Shown here: positions 1 to 9,611 of the stretch, in pieces
Layout of the letters: the number at the start of each line of letters is the position of its first letter
Position numbering within the stretch: the first letter of the stretch is position 1
NCBI GenBank assembly: GCA_938038165.1
Contig: CALHRB010000339.1
Location: 1-30,450, forward strand
Length of the DNA: 30,450 nt
Direction of reading: 5' to 3'
From: Candidatus Kapaibacterium sp.
GTDB lineage: Bacteria > Bacteroidota > Ignavibacteria > Kapaibacteriales > UBA2268
Translations under genes and position numbers: made by a program
Notes under the pieces: model-generated
Database searches by the model: none
Told to the model about the DNA's origin: nothing
What the model saw: the letters and a program-made list of their open reading frames with translations, nothing else

Positions 1-822
1 GCAATTATCGCACCTTTTTTAATTTTTGGTTTGGGTCCTTTTCCCAGAATGGAAATTTACGGAGCAGGTTTTGCGGCAGCTTTAGCTCAAAATTTAGGAT
101 TTTTGATTGCATTGTTTTTTATATTAAAAAAATACGCTCCTATTGAGCTTGAGCTAAAATCGTTCAAAATTGATATTACAATTTTCAAAAAGATATTAAA
201 AGTTGGCATTCCTGCAACTCTTCAATTGATTGCAGTCAGCGTTAACAGAATTATGCTTACCTATATTGCAAACATATTTGGAGTTACAGTCCTAACCACA
301 TATATGTTTGGTTTAGGGGTTGATTTGTTTGTGTTTATGTCAATCTTTGCGGTTGGTGCTGCTATAGAGATAATAACTGGACAGAATCTTGGAGCAAATC
401 AAATAGACAGGATTTTCAAGTATCACAAATCAGCAATCAAACAATTATCAGTTCTTATGATATTATTAATTATTCTTGTTTTTGTTGCAGGGGAGTATTT
501 CACAGCTTTTTTTATCAATGATCCAATTTTAATTAATGAAATTGTAATTTATTTGCGAATAACTGTCTTTACCTACATTCCATTTGCTGTTGGGATTGTC
601 TCGTTAAGAGTTATAAGCGGCTCAGGTGATTACAACAGAAGTTTAAGAATTGTACTATTTATTTTTTTCGGAGTGCAATTGCCGTTGTGCTTTGTTTTAT
701 CAATTTTTTCTCCGCTTAACTATTTAGGTATCTGGTATGGTATTTTGGTAAGTCAGATTGTCTTTGCACTTGTAAGCTTGAGAATCCTATATAAGAGAAA
801 ATGGATTGAGACAAAAGTTTAA
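1..822 (+). CDS. MATE family multidrug/Na+ antiporter, C-terminal part (5' truncated)
   Basis: The frame is open from base 1 with no start inside the window that fits, so this is the C-terminal 273 residues of a longer protein (MATE proteins are usually about 450 residues). The stretch GPFPRMEIYGAGFAAALAQ matches the conserved end of the first MatE repeat (fG.gpfP..G..GAA.At.), followed by a charged loop and about six hydrophobic helices forming the second six-helix half. Family members sit in the inner membrane and export drugs or organic cations in exchange for Na+ or H+. The substrate cannot be told from sequence. The next gene starts 45 bases downstream on the same strand. No terminator-like hairpin is seen between them. 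Assignment to the MATE/flippase superfamily is firm; a polysaccharide flippase of the same superfamily is the main alternative. Confidence 0.85.
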   Translation, partial: AIIAPFLIFGLGPFPRMEIYGAGFAAALAQNLGFLIALFFILKKYAPIELELKSFKIDITIFKKILKVGIPATLQLIAVSVNRIMLTYIANIFGVTVLTTYMFGLGVDLFVFMSIFAVGAAIEIITGQNLGANQIDRIFKYHKSAIKQLSVLMILLIILVFVAGEYFTAFFINDPILINEIVIYLRITVFTYIPFAVGIVSLRVISGSGDYNRSLRIVLFIFFGVQLPLCFVLSIFSPLNYLGIWYGILVSQIVFALVSLRILYKRKWIETKV

Positions 823-867
823 GAATGATTATTTTTGTGTTGAATTATAAATCTTTAATTTTAATTG

Positions 868-2169
868 ATGAAAGAAGTAATATTTCATCGTTTGATTTCA
901 ATATCGTTTAAATCATTTAGCTTGATATTCGGGATAATTTTTTTTCTTGTTAATTCAAACCTAAAATCGGAATGGATTGATGTTTCCCCAAAATCATTAA
1001 ACCTGAAAGAGACAATTTACGACATTAGCTTCATTGATAGCGATACTTCCTACGCTGTTGGTTGGAGTTCGTCTCGCTCCATAATCTTAAAAACAACTGA
1101 CGGCGGAATGAACTGGAACCTAAAAGAATTTGTAGGGTTTTATTTATTTTCAGTTGAAGCCACTAATTCAAAAATTTTTGTTGTTGGATATTCAGCCAGA
1201 TGTATGTGTGGTGTTTTGTTTTATTCAACAGACCACGGTGAAAATTGGGATTTCTATGAATTTGATGGTGAAAACAAGCCTCTAACATACGGAGCAATGA
1301 AAATTAGAAAAGACCATAATGGTTTATATTTTGTAACCGGTTTTAATGGGTTTATTAATTATTCTGTTGATGATTGTGAAAGCTGGCTCTATTCTGATAC
1401 GGATAATAATACTGAAATTTTCAGAGACATCAAGTTTATTGATAACGACTATTATCTGGCTTTAACAGGTAAAAATTCGAGTGTTTCTGACAAAATCTAC
1501 ATTTCTAAAGATGCCGGCAGAAAATGGGAATTATTAGCTGATTTTTCAGAGCAGCAAATTTTAATTAGCGGAGTTCATTTCTTTAATCCAAAGGCAGGAT
1601 TTGTTTTTGGAATTAAAAATGCAAAGGAGTCAATATTGCAAACAACCGACGGTGGTAAAATTTGGACGGATGTCTTTGAAGGTGAAATTGGGAATATGTT
1701 CACCGATGGACTTTTCCTGGACAATAAAATTGGATTTGCGGCAAAGCGTAAGGGTATGATTTTGCAAACAACCGACGGTGGTAATAATTGGTTCCCGGTT
1801 CAGTTTAAATCAAATAATGATATCAGAGGATTCAGATTTTTTGCCGAGGGTGGGCTCCAGAATGTTTATGCATTTGGTAATAATGGAACAATCTTGAAGT
1901 TTTCCAAAGTTACGGCAGTGGAACAAACTTTAAAAGATGTTATTCTATCTCCAAATACTTCGGATTCTAATCTTAAGCTTGAATTAGATGAATCATTGAA
2001 GTTTATTAAAGCAGAAATTTTTAATTTACTCGGACAAAAAATAATGGAAATTACCGAGTCGAAAGAAAACAACTTTTTGAATATCGAAAACCTACCCAAA
2101 GGTTTATATTTACTTTTATTACACAGAACAAATGGTGGTTTAATTTCACTAAAATTTCAAAAAAAATAA
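868..2169 (+). CDS. Secreted YCF48/BNR-repeat beta-propeller protein with T9SS C-terminal sorting domain
   Basis: I take the ATG at 868 as the start; a TTG codon directly before it is in frame but less likely. Residues about 15-33 form a hydrophobic signal peptide. The body holds repeats of the BNR/YCF48 kind: KTTDGGMNW (about residue 75), YSTDHGENW, ISKDAGRKW, QTTDGGKIW and QTTDGGNNW, spaced as blades of a seven-bladed-type beta-propeller. The last 85 or so residues (LSPNTSDSNLKLEL... to the GLYLLLL...LKFQKK end) look like a T9SS type A sorting domain, so the protein is probably exported by Sec and then secreted or anchored on the cell surface. In bacteria such propellers are often surface proteins of unknown ligand; a role in photosystem assembly, as for plant YCF48, is not implied. 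The ligand or substrate is unknown. Confidence 0.85.
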   Translation: MKEVIFHRLISISFKSFSLIFGIIFFLVNSNLKSEWIDVSPKSLNLKETIYDISFIDSDTSYAVGWSSSRSIILKTTDGGMNWNLKEFVGFYLFSVEATNSKIFVVGYSARCMCGVLFYSTDHGENWDFYEFDGENKPLTYGAMKIRKDHNGLYFVTGFNGFINYSVDDCESWLYSDTDNNTEIFRDIKFIDNDYYLALTGKNSSVSDKIYISKDAGRKWELLADFSEQQILISGVHFFNPKAGFVFGIKNAKESILQTTDGGKIWTDVFEGEIGNMFTDGLFLDNKIGFAAKRKGMILQTTDGGNNWFPVQFKSNNDIRGFRFFAEGGLQNVYAFGNNGTILKFSKVTAVEQTLKDVILSPNTSDSNLKLELDESLKFIKAEIFNLLGQKIMEITESKENNFLNIENLPKGLYLLLLHRTNGGLISLKFQKK

Positions 2170-2373
2170 AAAAAGTTAAAAAAATTTGAGACCTTTTTAC
2201 TTTTTATGTGTTTAATATAAATGAAACTAACAAATTATTAAAAAAGTTATTTGAAAATTGGGAGAATTAATCAGCAGAAAAAAAGCTCGATTTTTGTTGG
2301 CAATATTGAAAGAATTTAGTAAATTAAAATCTTGTTAACTTATTTGTTGTAAATATTAATTTTAAATCTATTT

Positions 2374-4065
2374 ATGGAAATCAGAGATAAGAAAATCTTG
2401 GTATTGGGTGGATGGGGGCTTGTAGGTTCAGCGATTTGCCATAAACTTATGGAGCATAATCCCACGGAAATTATCATTTCATCTTTACGAGAAAACGAAG
2501 CCAAAGAAGCAGTTGAAGCACTTCGCAAAGAGTATAGCGATAAAAATCCTGATATGTTTGTTCCTAAATGGGGCAACATTTTTACCCGCACTGAATTAAA
2601 AGATGCCAACTGGGCTGATGTTCTGGCTAACCGAGATTGGCGACAACTTGTTATTAGGGATATATACGATGAACTTGATGACGAAATTTTGAAAGGCTCA
2701 GCCATTTATAACTTGGTTACCGAAACAAAACCGGATATAGTTATTGATTGCATAAATACTGCCACAGCAATTGCTTATCAGGATGTTTATAACACAACCC
2801 GGACAGTTCGCAATGATTTGAAAAATAACAATCTAAACGAAGATTCAGTTGAGCGATTATTAGCAAGTATTTATATGCCACAACTTATAAGGCATGTCCA
2901 GCTTGTTTACAGGAGCCTTCTGGATAATAATGTTAGAATGTATTTGAAAATTGGAACAAGTGGAACTGGCGGAATGGGACTAAATATTCCTTATACCCAC
3001 AGCGAAGAAAGTCCATCAAGAGTCCTTCTGGCAAAATCGGGTGTAGCCGGCGCTCAAACTTTATTACTCTTCTTAATGGCACGAACTCCAAACGCTCCAT
3101 TAGTCAAAGAAATTAAACCAACTGCTGCTATTGCCTGGAAAAGAATTGCTTATGACAAAGTATATCGAAAGGGACAGCCAATAAGATTAGTTGATATGGA
3201 TATAAGCGATGCAAGACCAATATCGGAGCCATTTCGTAAAAATGATTTTAGGGGTGTTCAGGATTTAAACAAAGATTATGAATCTGTTTTTATTGATACG
3301 GGAGAAAATGGAATTTTTTCGAAAGGTGAATTTCAGGCTATCAGTTCCTTAGGCCAAATGGAAGTTGTTACCCCCGAAGATATTGCGGTTTATTCAATTT
3401 TTGAGATTCTTGGAGGTAACACTGGGCACGACGTAATTCAAGGTCTGGATAGCTTTACTCTGGGTCCAACTTACAGAGGTGGTATGCTTCACAACCAGGC
3501 TATAAAGAAACTTAATGAATTAGAGAAGAAACATAATAATCGCAGTATTGCCTTTGAAGCATTAGGACCACCAAGACTTTCAAAATTACTTTACGAGGCT
3601 CATATAATAAATCTGGTTGTTGGAAAAATAAAAAATATTAGAAATTTTTCATCTGAAAAGCTTTCTGATGAAGCTTTTGAGCAAGTCAGCAAAAATAGTG
3701 TTCTAAGAAGCGAGATGCTGTCAATTGGTCTTGGTATCCTTTTGCCCGACGGGAAAAAATATCTAAGAGGAAAAAATCTAATCGTTCCCAATATTGGAGA
3801 TGAAGAGTTTGCAGAAATAAATAAAGAATTATTGAATTATTGGTGCAAAAAAGGTTGGATTGACTTAAGACCAACAAATATGCAAGTTTGGATAGACAGA
3901 TTAAAAAATATTATCGAACAGGCTGAACAAATTTCTGCTGATGAGACAAGTTCCCGATTTACATATAATTTGGATTACTGGAACAATTTTGAAGATATTG
4001 ACGAAGGTAAAGTCGTCGGGTGGATATTTGAATTCGAAGACAAAGGCTGGAGATTTAAAAGATAG
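2374..4065 (+). CDS. Large atypical SDR-like NAD(P)-binding Rossmann protein (563 aa)
   Basis: The N-terminus KKILVLGGWGLVGSAI (GGWGLVG at residues 12-18) is a classic dinucleotide-binding beta-alpha-beta turn of extended short-chain dehydrogenases/epimerases. A later segment, DIVIDCINTATAIAY (121-135), sits where SDRs have the strand-4 motif, and KIGTSGTGGMGLNIPY (192-207) followed by K221 sits where the SDR Ser/Tyr/Lys triad is expected, but the spacing is not the usual YxxxK. The protein is about 200 residues longer than ordinary epimerases, with a C-terminal part (about 330-563) that I do not recognise. There is no signal peptide, so it is cytoplasmic. The start is the only good ATG; no Shine-Dalgarno sequence is visible. 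It stands alone between two secreted-protein genes. Substrate unknown; 'NAD-dependent epimerase/dehydratase family' is as far as I would go. Confidence 0.75.
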   Translation: MEIRDKKILVLGGWGLVGSAICHKLMEHNPTEIIISSLRENEAKEAVEALRKEYSDKNPDMFVPKWGNIFTRTELKDANWADVLANRDWRQLVIRDIYDELDDEILKGSAIYNLVTETKPDIVIDCINTATAIAYQDVYNTTRTVRNDLKNNNLNEDSVERLLASIYMPQLIRHVQLVYRSLLDNNVRMYLKIGTSGTGGMGLNIPYTHSEESPSRVLLAKSGVAGAQTLLLFLMARTPNAPLVKEIKPTAAIAWKRIAYDKVYRKGQPIRLVDMDISDARPISEPFRKNDFRGVQDLNKDYESVFIDTGENGIFSKGEFQAISSLGQMEVVTPEDIAVYSIFEILGGNTGHDVIQGLDSFTLGPTYRGGMLHNQAIKKLNELEKKHNNRSIAFEALGPPRLSKLLYEAHIINLVVGKIKNIRNFSSEKLSDEAFEQVSKNSVLRSEMLSIGLGILLPDGKKYLRGKNLIVPNIGDEEFAEINKELLNYWCKKGWIDLRPTNMQVWIDRLKNIIEQAEQISADETSSRFTYNLDYWNNFEDIDEGKVVGWIFEFEDKGWRFKR

Positions 4066-4145
4066 AAAATTAAAATTAATTGAAATTAGACTATATAATT
4101 TATTTCTTTAATTAACAAATGTAAAATTAATTGTTTTTAACACAC

Positions 4146-4151
4146 AAGGAG
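4146..4151 (+). promoter_or_regulatory. Strong Shine-Dalgarno site deciding the start of the 1562-aa secreted protein
   Basis: AAGGAG lies five bases before the ATG at 4157. An in-frame GTG at 4151 overlaps the last base of this site and therefore cannot be the start that it serves, so the coding sequence should begin at 4157. Confidence 0.75.
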
Positions 4152-4156
4152 TGCTT

Positions 4157-7100
4157 ATGAAAAAGACATTACTACTTATTGCTGCACTTTGCGGATTGTT
4201 GTTCTATACAAGCACAACATTTGCAACTGATAGCAAACAAGTAGGCGACGAACTACAAAGAAGAAGTCTCCTCTTTGAAGTTCCGGGCTTCTATCAGGGA
4301 ACAAGCTATCCAATGCCATTTCAGGAAATTGGAAACCCTGTAAACCGACCCCCTGTCTCCACAGGTTACTATTTTGTTGACAGCGATGATGAAGCTCCAG
4401 ATTACTGGAGACCCATCCCAGAAATAGTGGATACAACAATCGAACCAAATCTGTGGCGAAGGATTTTGCCGGGTCCAAGACTTATCGACCCACAATACTG
4501 GATTGACAATCCACAAGAAGGACTCAGATTTTTCAGAAATCCAGCTTATCCAGCATCAGATGGGAATTTTTTCACTGGTCCAACTGACTCAACAGATGAT
4601 GCTATTGCTGGTCCTATTCCGATCGGGTTCAGCTTTATATTCAACGGTTTGAGATATGACAGCTTTTATGTATCCACAAATGGCTTGATAGCTTTGACCA
4701 ATAGAAGATATACCTATGATGCGACAGGTCAAAAAGCTATTTTACCCGGTGCAACTTCTTGCTATGATCCTATGAGTATGGATTGGTTCACACGAGGAAG
4801 AACAGGTGATGGATTAGCTGACAATACTCCAGATAATTGGGGCTATCAATTTTCAGTGTTAGCAAATTCGCCCAATTCACCAACAGCTGGTATCAGAACA
4901 AGAGGCGGTGCCCTCGATCAGGCAACATTTCAGACCTACAGGTCAGCATTGATTGCTCCATTCTTTGGTGATATGCATTTATCGCAGTTCAACCCTGACT
5001 TGAACCAAGCTGAAGATTTTGGTAAAGTTTACTTTAAAAGATCAAATTCAGCTGATAAACTGATTATTTACTTTATCAATATTGCACCACATAGAACTTT
5101 AGCTACTCCATTTGGGAACTATACAGGTCCAACCGATGCCCGACCCGGAATTCCACAATATATTTCCGGATCTGCTCAGGTGGTTTTAAACCGTAAAGAC
5201 AGTAGTGTTACTATTATTTACGAAACATTTCAAGGTGTTGCAGTTGTTAGTGGCAGAGGTGTCCCTGCAAATACAGTTTTCAGATATAACACTTCTGCAG
5301 GAGTGTTTGGATTTGCCAGACACGTCAATTATGGTCAGTCCACAGCACCTGTTTATCCATGGGCAGCTGAATACTATCAGTCAACACATTATTTTATGAA
5401 ATTTGCGAATCCTCAGGCAACATATCCTCATAACTATCTGGCAGTTAAATTCAAACAATGGAAGAATACAGTCAGAGTTGTTGACATTCAGTATCGTGTC
5501 AGAAAATCTGACCCCAATGCTGATCTTGATTTTACAGAACAAGTTCCATCCTCACAAGTTAATAACTATGAATTACTTGCTGGCGAAGAAAGAATTGGTG
5601 CAATTCAACCAGTTGCTTTAATTCAAAACTTGACAAATAATATTCAGGGTCCACAAGGTAAAAATTATCAACCACAGCAATTAAGGTTCAGAGCCCGATT
5701 CAGAATTATCAATGAAGCCTCCGGAAGAATCATTTATAACCGTTTGGTTCCTATTGATAGTACCTGCTTGGCTCTTCCAGACTCATTAGCTCAAGAATGT
5801 ACAGGAGATCCTTTCGTTAGAGTCAGATATGTTAATGTTACAAAATCAGGTTCTAACTATAGTGCCTCTCCATTAGCATTCCCGGGAACATCAAGATTTA
5901 ATGGTATTCCTCCTTATGGTTATGTACAGATATTATTCCCGCCATTCGAGGCAAATGAGTTCGTAGCCAATCAGATTGGTCGAATGAGGGCTTATATCAT
6001 AGCAGATCCAACAAACCCAATCACAAACGAAGGTCTGGGCGATGAATGGCCCTTTGACGATACAACTTTTGTCAGACTTTTCGTGATGAAGAGGCTGGAT
6101 GACTTTAGCGATGACGTAACATCATTCCATATTGTCAATAGAGTGCCAATGCCTTCAACTTTGAAATGGGTAAATATTAATGCAGAAGTACAGGCTGGAG
6201 ATGAGGTCTCGAAATATCCACTTCCTCCAAGAGGTGAATATGCTGCCACAAACAACAGAGACTTTACCTTCCTTGATCCAGATTTTTCGACATTTAAGTT
6301 GCAATCGCCTGTTATTAGGATGAACAGAGATCCGGAACCACCTCCAAACAGTGATGGTGGAGATGAATTGCGTTCATTCCCAATTAATTTAACTGGAAGA
6401 TACAAATCAGTATTGTCTCTGTCAGTGCAGCGTTCGCTTTATCAACCAGACTGGCCCCGTGGGTGGAGTGACCAACAGTTAATAGCTTGCGAGCCAAGAA
6501 CTGTCGTCAACGGTGATCCCTTTACAGTTTGGACCAACTATGGAGGATCGGCGGCTTCATTCCCTGATCAATTTGCAGTTGAATTAATGCAACCAAGTCC
6601 GAACGGAATTCAATACATAACAAATGTTGAAGACAAGCGATGGAGATATCATCCAAGGCGTGGCGGAGCTAAACCTGTAACTAATATGGCAGCTTATATT
6701 CTCTATGGAGCTGGAGGTGCAATGAGAGGCTTCCTAGAAGGAGATAAAGACTCTGCTTTATCACCACCAACTGCAGGTTTCCTGAATGGTTTGAGACCCG
6801 ATATCTATGATGATGGTATTGATTATGAATATAAGAAAATCTTTGTTCCAATTCCTGATACATTTATTTCAGCCGAAAAAGATGGAGCAAAGAATTTCAG
6901 ATTCAGACTTAAACTTTATTCAAGGAATCAAGGATTTGGTGGTAATAAAAAATGTATCTCTTGTATTCCTGATGACGATGATCCATTCTTCGTTGATAAC
7001 GTAAGAATTCTGTTCCCGTCAGAAATCACAGATCTTGAAATTTCTGTTGTTAAAGCACAATGGCCATATACTATCGCTCCGGCTTCACAAGCTGACAAGA

Positions 7101-8845
7101 TCCCAATCAGAGTAAAAATGAGCAATAATACAAGCGTTTATGCACCTTCATTCTTAGTAAAAGTTATGATTTATCGTAATGCCGGTGATCCCTATCCAAT
7201 CTATTGTCGTGTTCAACCTCTGCCTGGTCTTCCTCCCGGAACAGTTCTTGATTATGCTATGCCTGATTGGAACGCAAGAAAAACCGGACCTGGAAAATAT
7301 TTCATGCTCGCAAATATAATTGTTCCCGGTGGTGATATCGAACCATTGAACGATACTACATTCACATTCTTCGAGTTAAGATTCGGGGATGTATTTGCCT
7401 ATGATCCGGCACAAAGTCCAAGAAACGATGTTCCAGATAACTCCTTTACCGGTATTGCTGGACGTGGTTTGAACCTTTATGGTTTTGCCGCAGGTGGTAA
7501 TGGTTCGATTTATGGTCCATCCGGCGGTTATGATAACAACACTTTAGGTGCTGGCTATGTTGGTGGTAGCGGTTCAGGTCAAATTGCTGTTAAATTTACT
7601 TTAACAAGACCAGACACAATTAAAGGTTACAAGGCATACTTTGGTGAATTAAACCAAGCTGGTGATGATATCTCGTTCGAAATTTACACTGATCAGGGAC
7701 AACCCGGTTCGCCTGTCCCAGGAACGTTAATTTACAGACAACGTGGTTATGATGAAGATAGAAGAGAATTTTACTTTGCTGAATATGTCCAGTTTAATTT
7801 GCCAAGACCTGTTGTGCTAAATGCTGGAAGTTACTGGATGGCTATCGGTCAGATGGGTGAAACAGGTCTTGAGCTTGGTGCTTCCAAGTCAAGAGTCGGT
7901 ATGAGAACTACGAGTATTTACATTCCACCTCCAGTAACCGCCGTTGGTCCTGTTGGTGGTAGTGGTTACCATCTTGTCATTGAAAAAGATTTCAGAAGAA
8001 CTAACCCAAGTCAAAACTTAATTAATAATAACTTCTTCGCCTTTGAAAATACAAGAAAGAGTGGTCAGTGGATACAGTTTATGCCTACTATCGGTAACCC
8101 TGCTTATGCTCACTTGCATCACTATGGTATTTCACCTGCTGACAATTATACAGCGACGCTATCAAGAGGTACATGGATTCCAATGATTAGACCATATTTT
8201 GGAAACAGAACTCACAGCTCAAATCCCGAATACGAAATTTGCCCCGACATTCCTGTTGAACTTACCAGTTTTGATGGTCAGGTTAGAAGTGGTGGTATCG
8301 ACTTATTCTGGGAAACTGCTTCAGAGCATAATAACTATGGTTTTTATGTTGAAAGAAGAATCGGAACAAAAGAAGAAACTGATTGGAATTCAATTGGCTT
8401 TGTTAAAGGAGTCGGAAACTCAGCTGTAGTCAATAGATATAACTACCTCGATAAAGAAGTTGTTCCGTTTACTACTTATCAATATCGTTTAAGGCAGGTT
8501 GACAGAGACGGTATCGAAAATTGCGAAACCTTCTCCAAGATTATCACCTTGACCTATGACAATGTTGAAGAGCTGACATTAGCTCCTAACTCTCCCAATC
8601 CATTTACAACAAGTACTCAAATTACATTCAATCTGCCATCAGATGAAAATGTTAAACTTGAGATCCTTGATGTATTTGGAAATGTTGTTAAGACATTATT
8701 CAATGGTAATCTACCTGCAAAACAACATATTTATAACTGGGACGGAAGAAACGAAGCTGGTGCCTTTGTATCAAGTGGTACATATATTACAAGGCTTACA
8801 GCAGGTGATCAGGTTAAAACAAGCAAAATGACATTAGTAAGATAA
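4157..8845 (+). CDS. Very large secreted T9SS cargo protein, 1562 aa, FlgD-like/type A sorting domain at C-terminus
   Basis: Residues 1 to about 24 (MKKTLLLIAALCGLLFYTSTTFA) are a clear Sec signal peptide. Near residue 155 the segment GPIPIGFSFIFNGLRYDSFYVSTNGLIAL resembles the conserved start of nidogen-like or similar surface beta-domains. The long middle is rich in Pro, Gly, Asn and aromatic residues with no catalytic motif that I recognise. Close to the end, VELTSFDGQVRSGGIDLFWETASEHNNYGFYVERR is a fibronectin-III-like linker seen in many Bacteroidota secreted proteins. The last 90 residues (LAPNSPNPFTTSTQITFNLP...VSSGTYITRLTAG...MTLVR) are a textbook T9SS type A domain. Export across both membranes and surface attachment or release are thus expected; the function outside the cell is unknown. 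A good terminator follows at 8868, so transcription probably ends here. Confidence 0.88.
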   Translation: MKKTLLLIAALCGLLFYTSTTFATDSKQVGDELQRRSLLFEVPGFYQGTSYPMPFQEIGNPVNRPPVSTGYYFVDSDDEAPDYWRPIPEIVDTTIEPNLWRRILPGPRLIDPQYWIDNPQEGLRFFRNPAYPASDGNFFTGPTDSTDDAIAGPIPIGFSFIFNGLRYDSFYVSTNGLIALTNRRYTYDATGQKAILPGATSCYDPMSMDWFTRGRTGDGLADNTPDNWGYQFSVLANSPNSPTAGIRTRGGALDQATFQTYRSALIAPFFGDMHLSQFNPDLNQAEDFGKVYFKRSNSADKLIIYFINIAPHRTLATPFGNYTGPTDARPGIPQYISGSAQVVLNRKDSSVTIIYETFQGVAVVSGRGVPANTVFRYNTSAGVFGFARHVNYGQSTAPVYPWAAEYYQSTHYFMKFANPQATYPHNYLAVKFKQWKNTVRVVDIQYRVRKSDPNADLDFTEQVPSSQVNNYELLAGEERIGAIQPVALIQNLTNNIQGPQGKNYQPQQLRFRARFRIINEASGRIIYNRLVPIDSTCLALPDSLAQECTGDPFVRVRYVNVTKSGSNYSASPLAFPGTSRFNGIPPYGYVQILFPPFEANEFVANQIGRMRAYIIADPTNPITNEGLGDEWPFDDTTFVRLFVMKRLDDFSDDVTSFHIVNRVPMPSTLKWVNINAEVQAGDEVSKYPLPPRGEYAATNNRDFTFLDPDFSTFKLQSPVIRMNRDPEPPPNSDGGDELRSFPINLTGRYKSVLSLSVQRSLYQPDWPRGWSDQQLIACEPRTVVNGDPFTVWTNYGGSAASFPDQFAVELMQPSPNGIQYITNVEDKRWRYHPRRGGAKPVTNMAAYILYGAGGAMRGFLEGDKDSALSPPTAGFLNGLRPDIYDDGIDYEYKKIFVPIPDTFISAEKDGAKNFRFRLKLYSRNQGFGGNKKCISCIPDDDDPFFVDNVRILFPSEITDLEISVVKAQWPYTIAPASQADKIPIRVKMSNNTSVYAPSFLVKVMIYRNAGDPYPIYCRVQPLPGLPPGTVLDYAMPDWNARKTGPGKYFMLANIIVPGGDIEPLNDTTFTFFELRFGDVFAYDPAQSPRNDVPDNSFTGIAGRGLNLYGFAAGGNGSIYGPSGGYDNNTLGAGYVGGSGSGQIAVKFTLTRPDTIKGYKAYFGELNQAGDDISFEIYTDQGQPGSPVPGTLIYRQRGYDEDRREFYFAEYVQFNLPRPVVLNAGSYWMAIGQMGETGLELGASKSRVGMRTTSIYIPPPVTAVGPVGGSGYHLVIEKDFRRTNPSQNLINNNFFAFENTRKSGQWIQFMPTIGNPAYAHLHHYGISPADNYTATLSRGTWIPMIRPYFGNRTHSSNPEYEICPDIPVELTSFDGQVRSGGIDLFWETASEHNNYGFYVERRIGTKEETDWNSIGFVKGVGNSAVVNRYNYLDKEVVPFTTYQYRLRQVDRDGIENCETFSKIITLTYDNVEELTLAPNSPNPFTTSTQITFNLPSDENVKLEILDVFGNVVKTLFNGNLPAKQHIYNWDGRNEAGAFVSSGTYITRLTAGDQVKTSKMTLVR

Positions 8846-8867
8846 AACTTACTGATAGACTAATAAT

Positions 8868-8905
8868 AAAGCCCTTCGCTCGTTTATGAGGAGGGGCTTT
8901 TTTTT
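8868..8905 (+). terminator. Rho-independent terminator after the 1562-aa T9SS gene
   Basis: AAAGCCC at 8868-8874 pairs with GGGCTTT at 8894-8900 and is followed by a run of T up to 8905. The loop is long (about 19 bases), with further weak pairing possible (CTC with GAG). It lies 23 bases after the stop codon of the preceding gene and only 20 bases before the riboflavin synthase ATG. Confidence 0.8.
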
Positions 8906-8924
8906 ATTTGATTCTTTTGTTTTT

Positions 8925-9569
8925 ATGTTTACAGGTCTGATTGAAGAAGTTGGTGAAATTAATAACATAACTTCAATAGGTGGTGGTTATAAAATTTCAA
9001 TAAAAGCAAATCATATAATTGATGACTTAGCTGTAGATGATTCTGTCTCAATCAATGGTGCTTGTCAAACTGTTGTTCAGGTTAAAGGAAATATTTTCGA
9101 GGTCGAAGCGGTCGAGGAAACATTAAGAAAAACAACACTGGGAAATTTTAGGAGCGGTAAAAAAGTTAATCTTGAAAGAGCTCTTACATTAAACAAAAGG
9201 TTAGGTGGTCATCTTGTTCTTGGTCATGTTGATTGCGTAGGGACTGTTCAATCAATTCAACCCGAAAGAACTGGAGTCCTTATCAAAATAAAATATCCTC
9301 CAGAATTCAGCAGATATGTCATCAATTCTGGGTCAATTTGCTTGGATGGTGTTAGTCTCACAACCGCCCGGAATGGTAATGATTGGTTCCTGGTATCAAT
9401 TATTCCTCATACCTGGAACAAAACCACTCTTTATTCATTAAAAATAGGTGAAAAAGTCAATCTTGAGTTTGATGTGCTGGGTAAATATATTGAGAAACTT
9501 ATCCATAGCAATCAGATCTCTCAGCAAAAAAACGAAGATCTATGGAAGGAGTTTCTTTCAGATTACTAA
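8925..9569 (+). CDS. ribE: Riboflavin synthase, alpha subunit type (EC 2.5.1.9)
   Basis: The protein makes riboflavin from two molecules of 6,7-dimethyl-8-ribityllumazine. It starts with the family's invariant MFTGLIEEVG, which fixes the start at 8925; the frame is open upstream to an ATG at 8886, but that one lies inside the preceding terminator. At 214 residues it has the usual length. The two lumazine-binding repeats are visible: SINGACQTVV (42-51) and NLERAL in the first; GGHLVLGHVDCVG (94-106), SGSICLDGVSLTTA (135-148), SIIPHTWNKTTL (158-169) and NLEFDVLGKYIEKL (179-192) in the second. It acts as a cytoplasmic trimer. No other rib genes are nearby and no FMN riboswitch fits in the short upstream gap. 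The symbol ribE follows E. coli usage (ribC in some annotations). Confidence 0.96.
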   Translation: MFTGLIEEVGEINNITSIGGGYKISIKANHIIDDLAVDDSVSINGACQTVVQVKGNIFEVEAVEETLRKTTLGNFRSGKKVNLERALTLNKRLGGHLVLGHVDCVGTVQSIQPERTGVLIKIKYPPEFSRYVINSGSICLDGVSLTTARNGNDWFLVSIIPHTWNKTTLYSLKIGEKVNLEFDVLGKYIEKLIHSNQISQQKNEDLWKEFLSDY

Positions 9570-9611
9570 TTTTTTTATAAATTTTCTTCTTTATTTTTTT
9601 TACCTAATTAT

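Noticed and set aside
5992..6405. 137-residue open frame antisense to the 1562-residue gene
   Set aside because: No ribosome site or recognisable features; low-stop-density shadow of the secreted protein gene.
8886..8924. In-frame upstream ATG extending riboflavin synthase by 13 residues (MRRGFFLFDSFVF)
   Set aside because: It lies in the loop of the terminator at 8868-8905, and the protein family begins exactly at MFTGLIEEVG, encoded from 8925.
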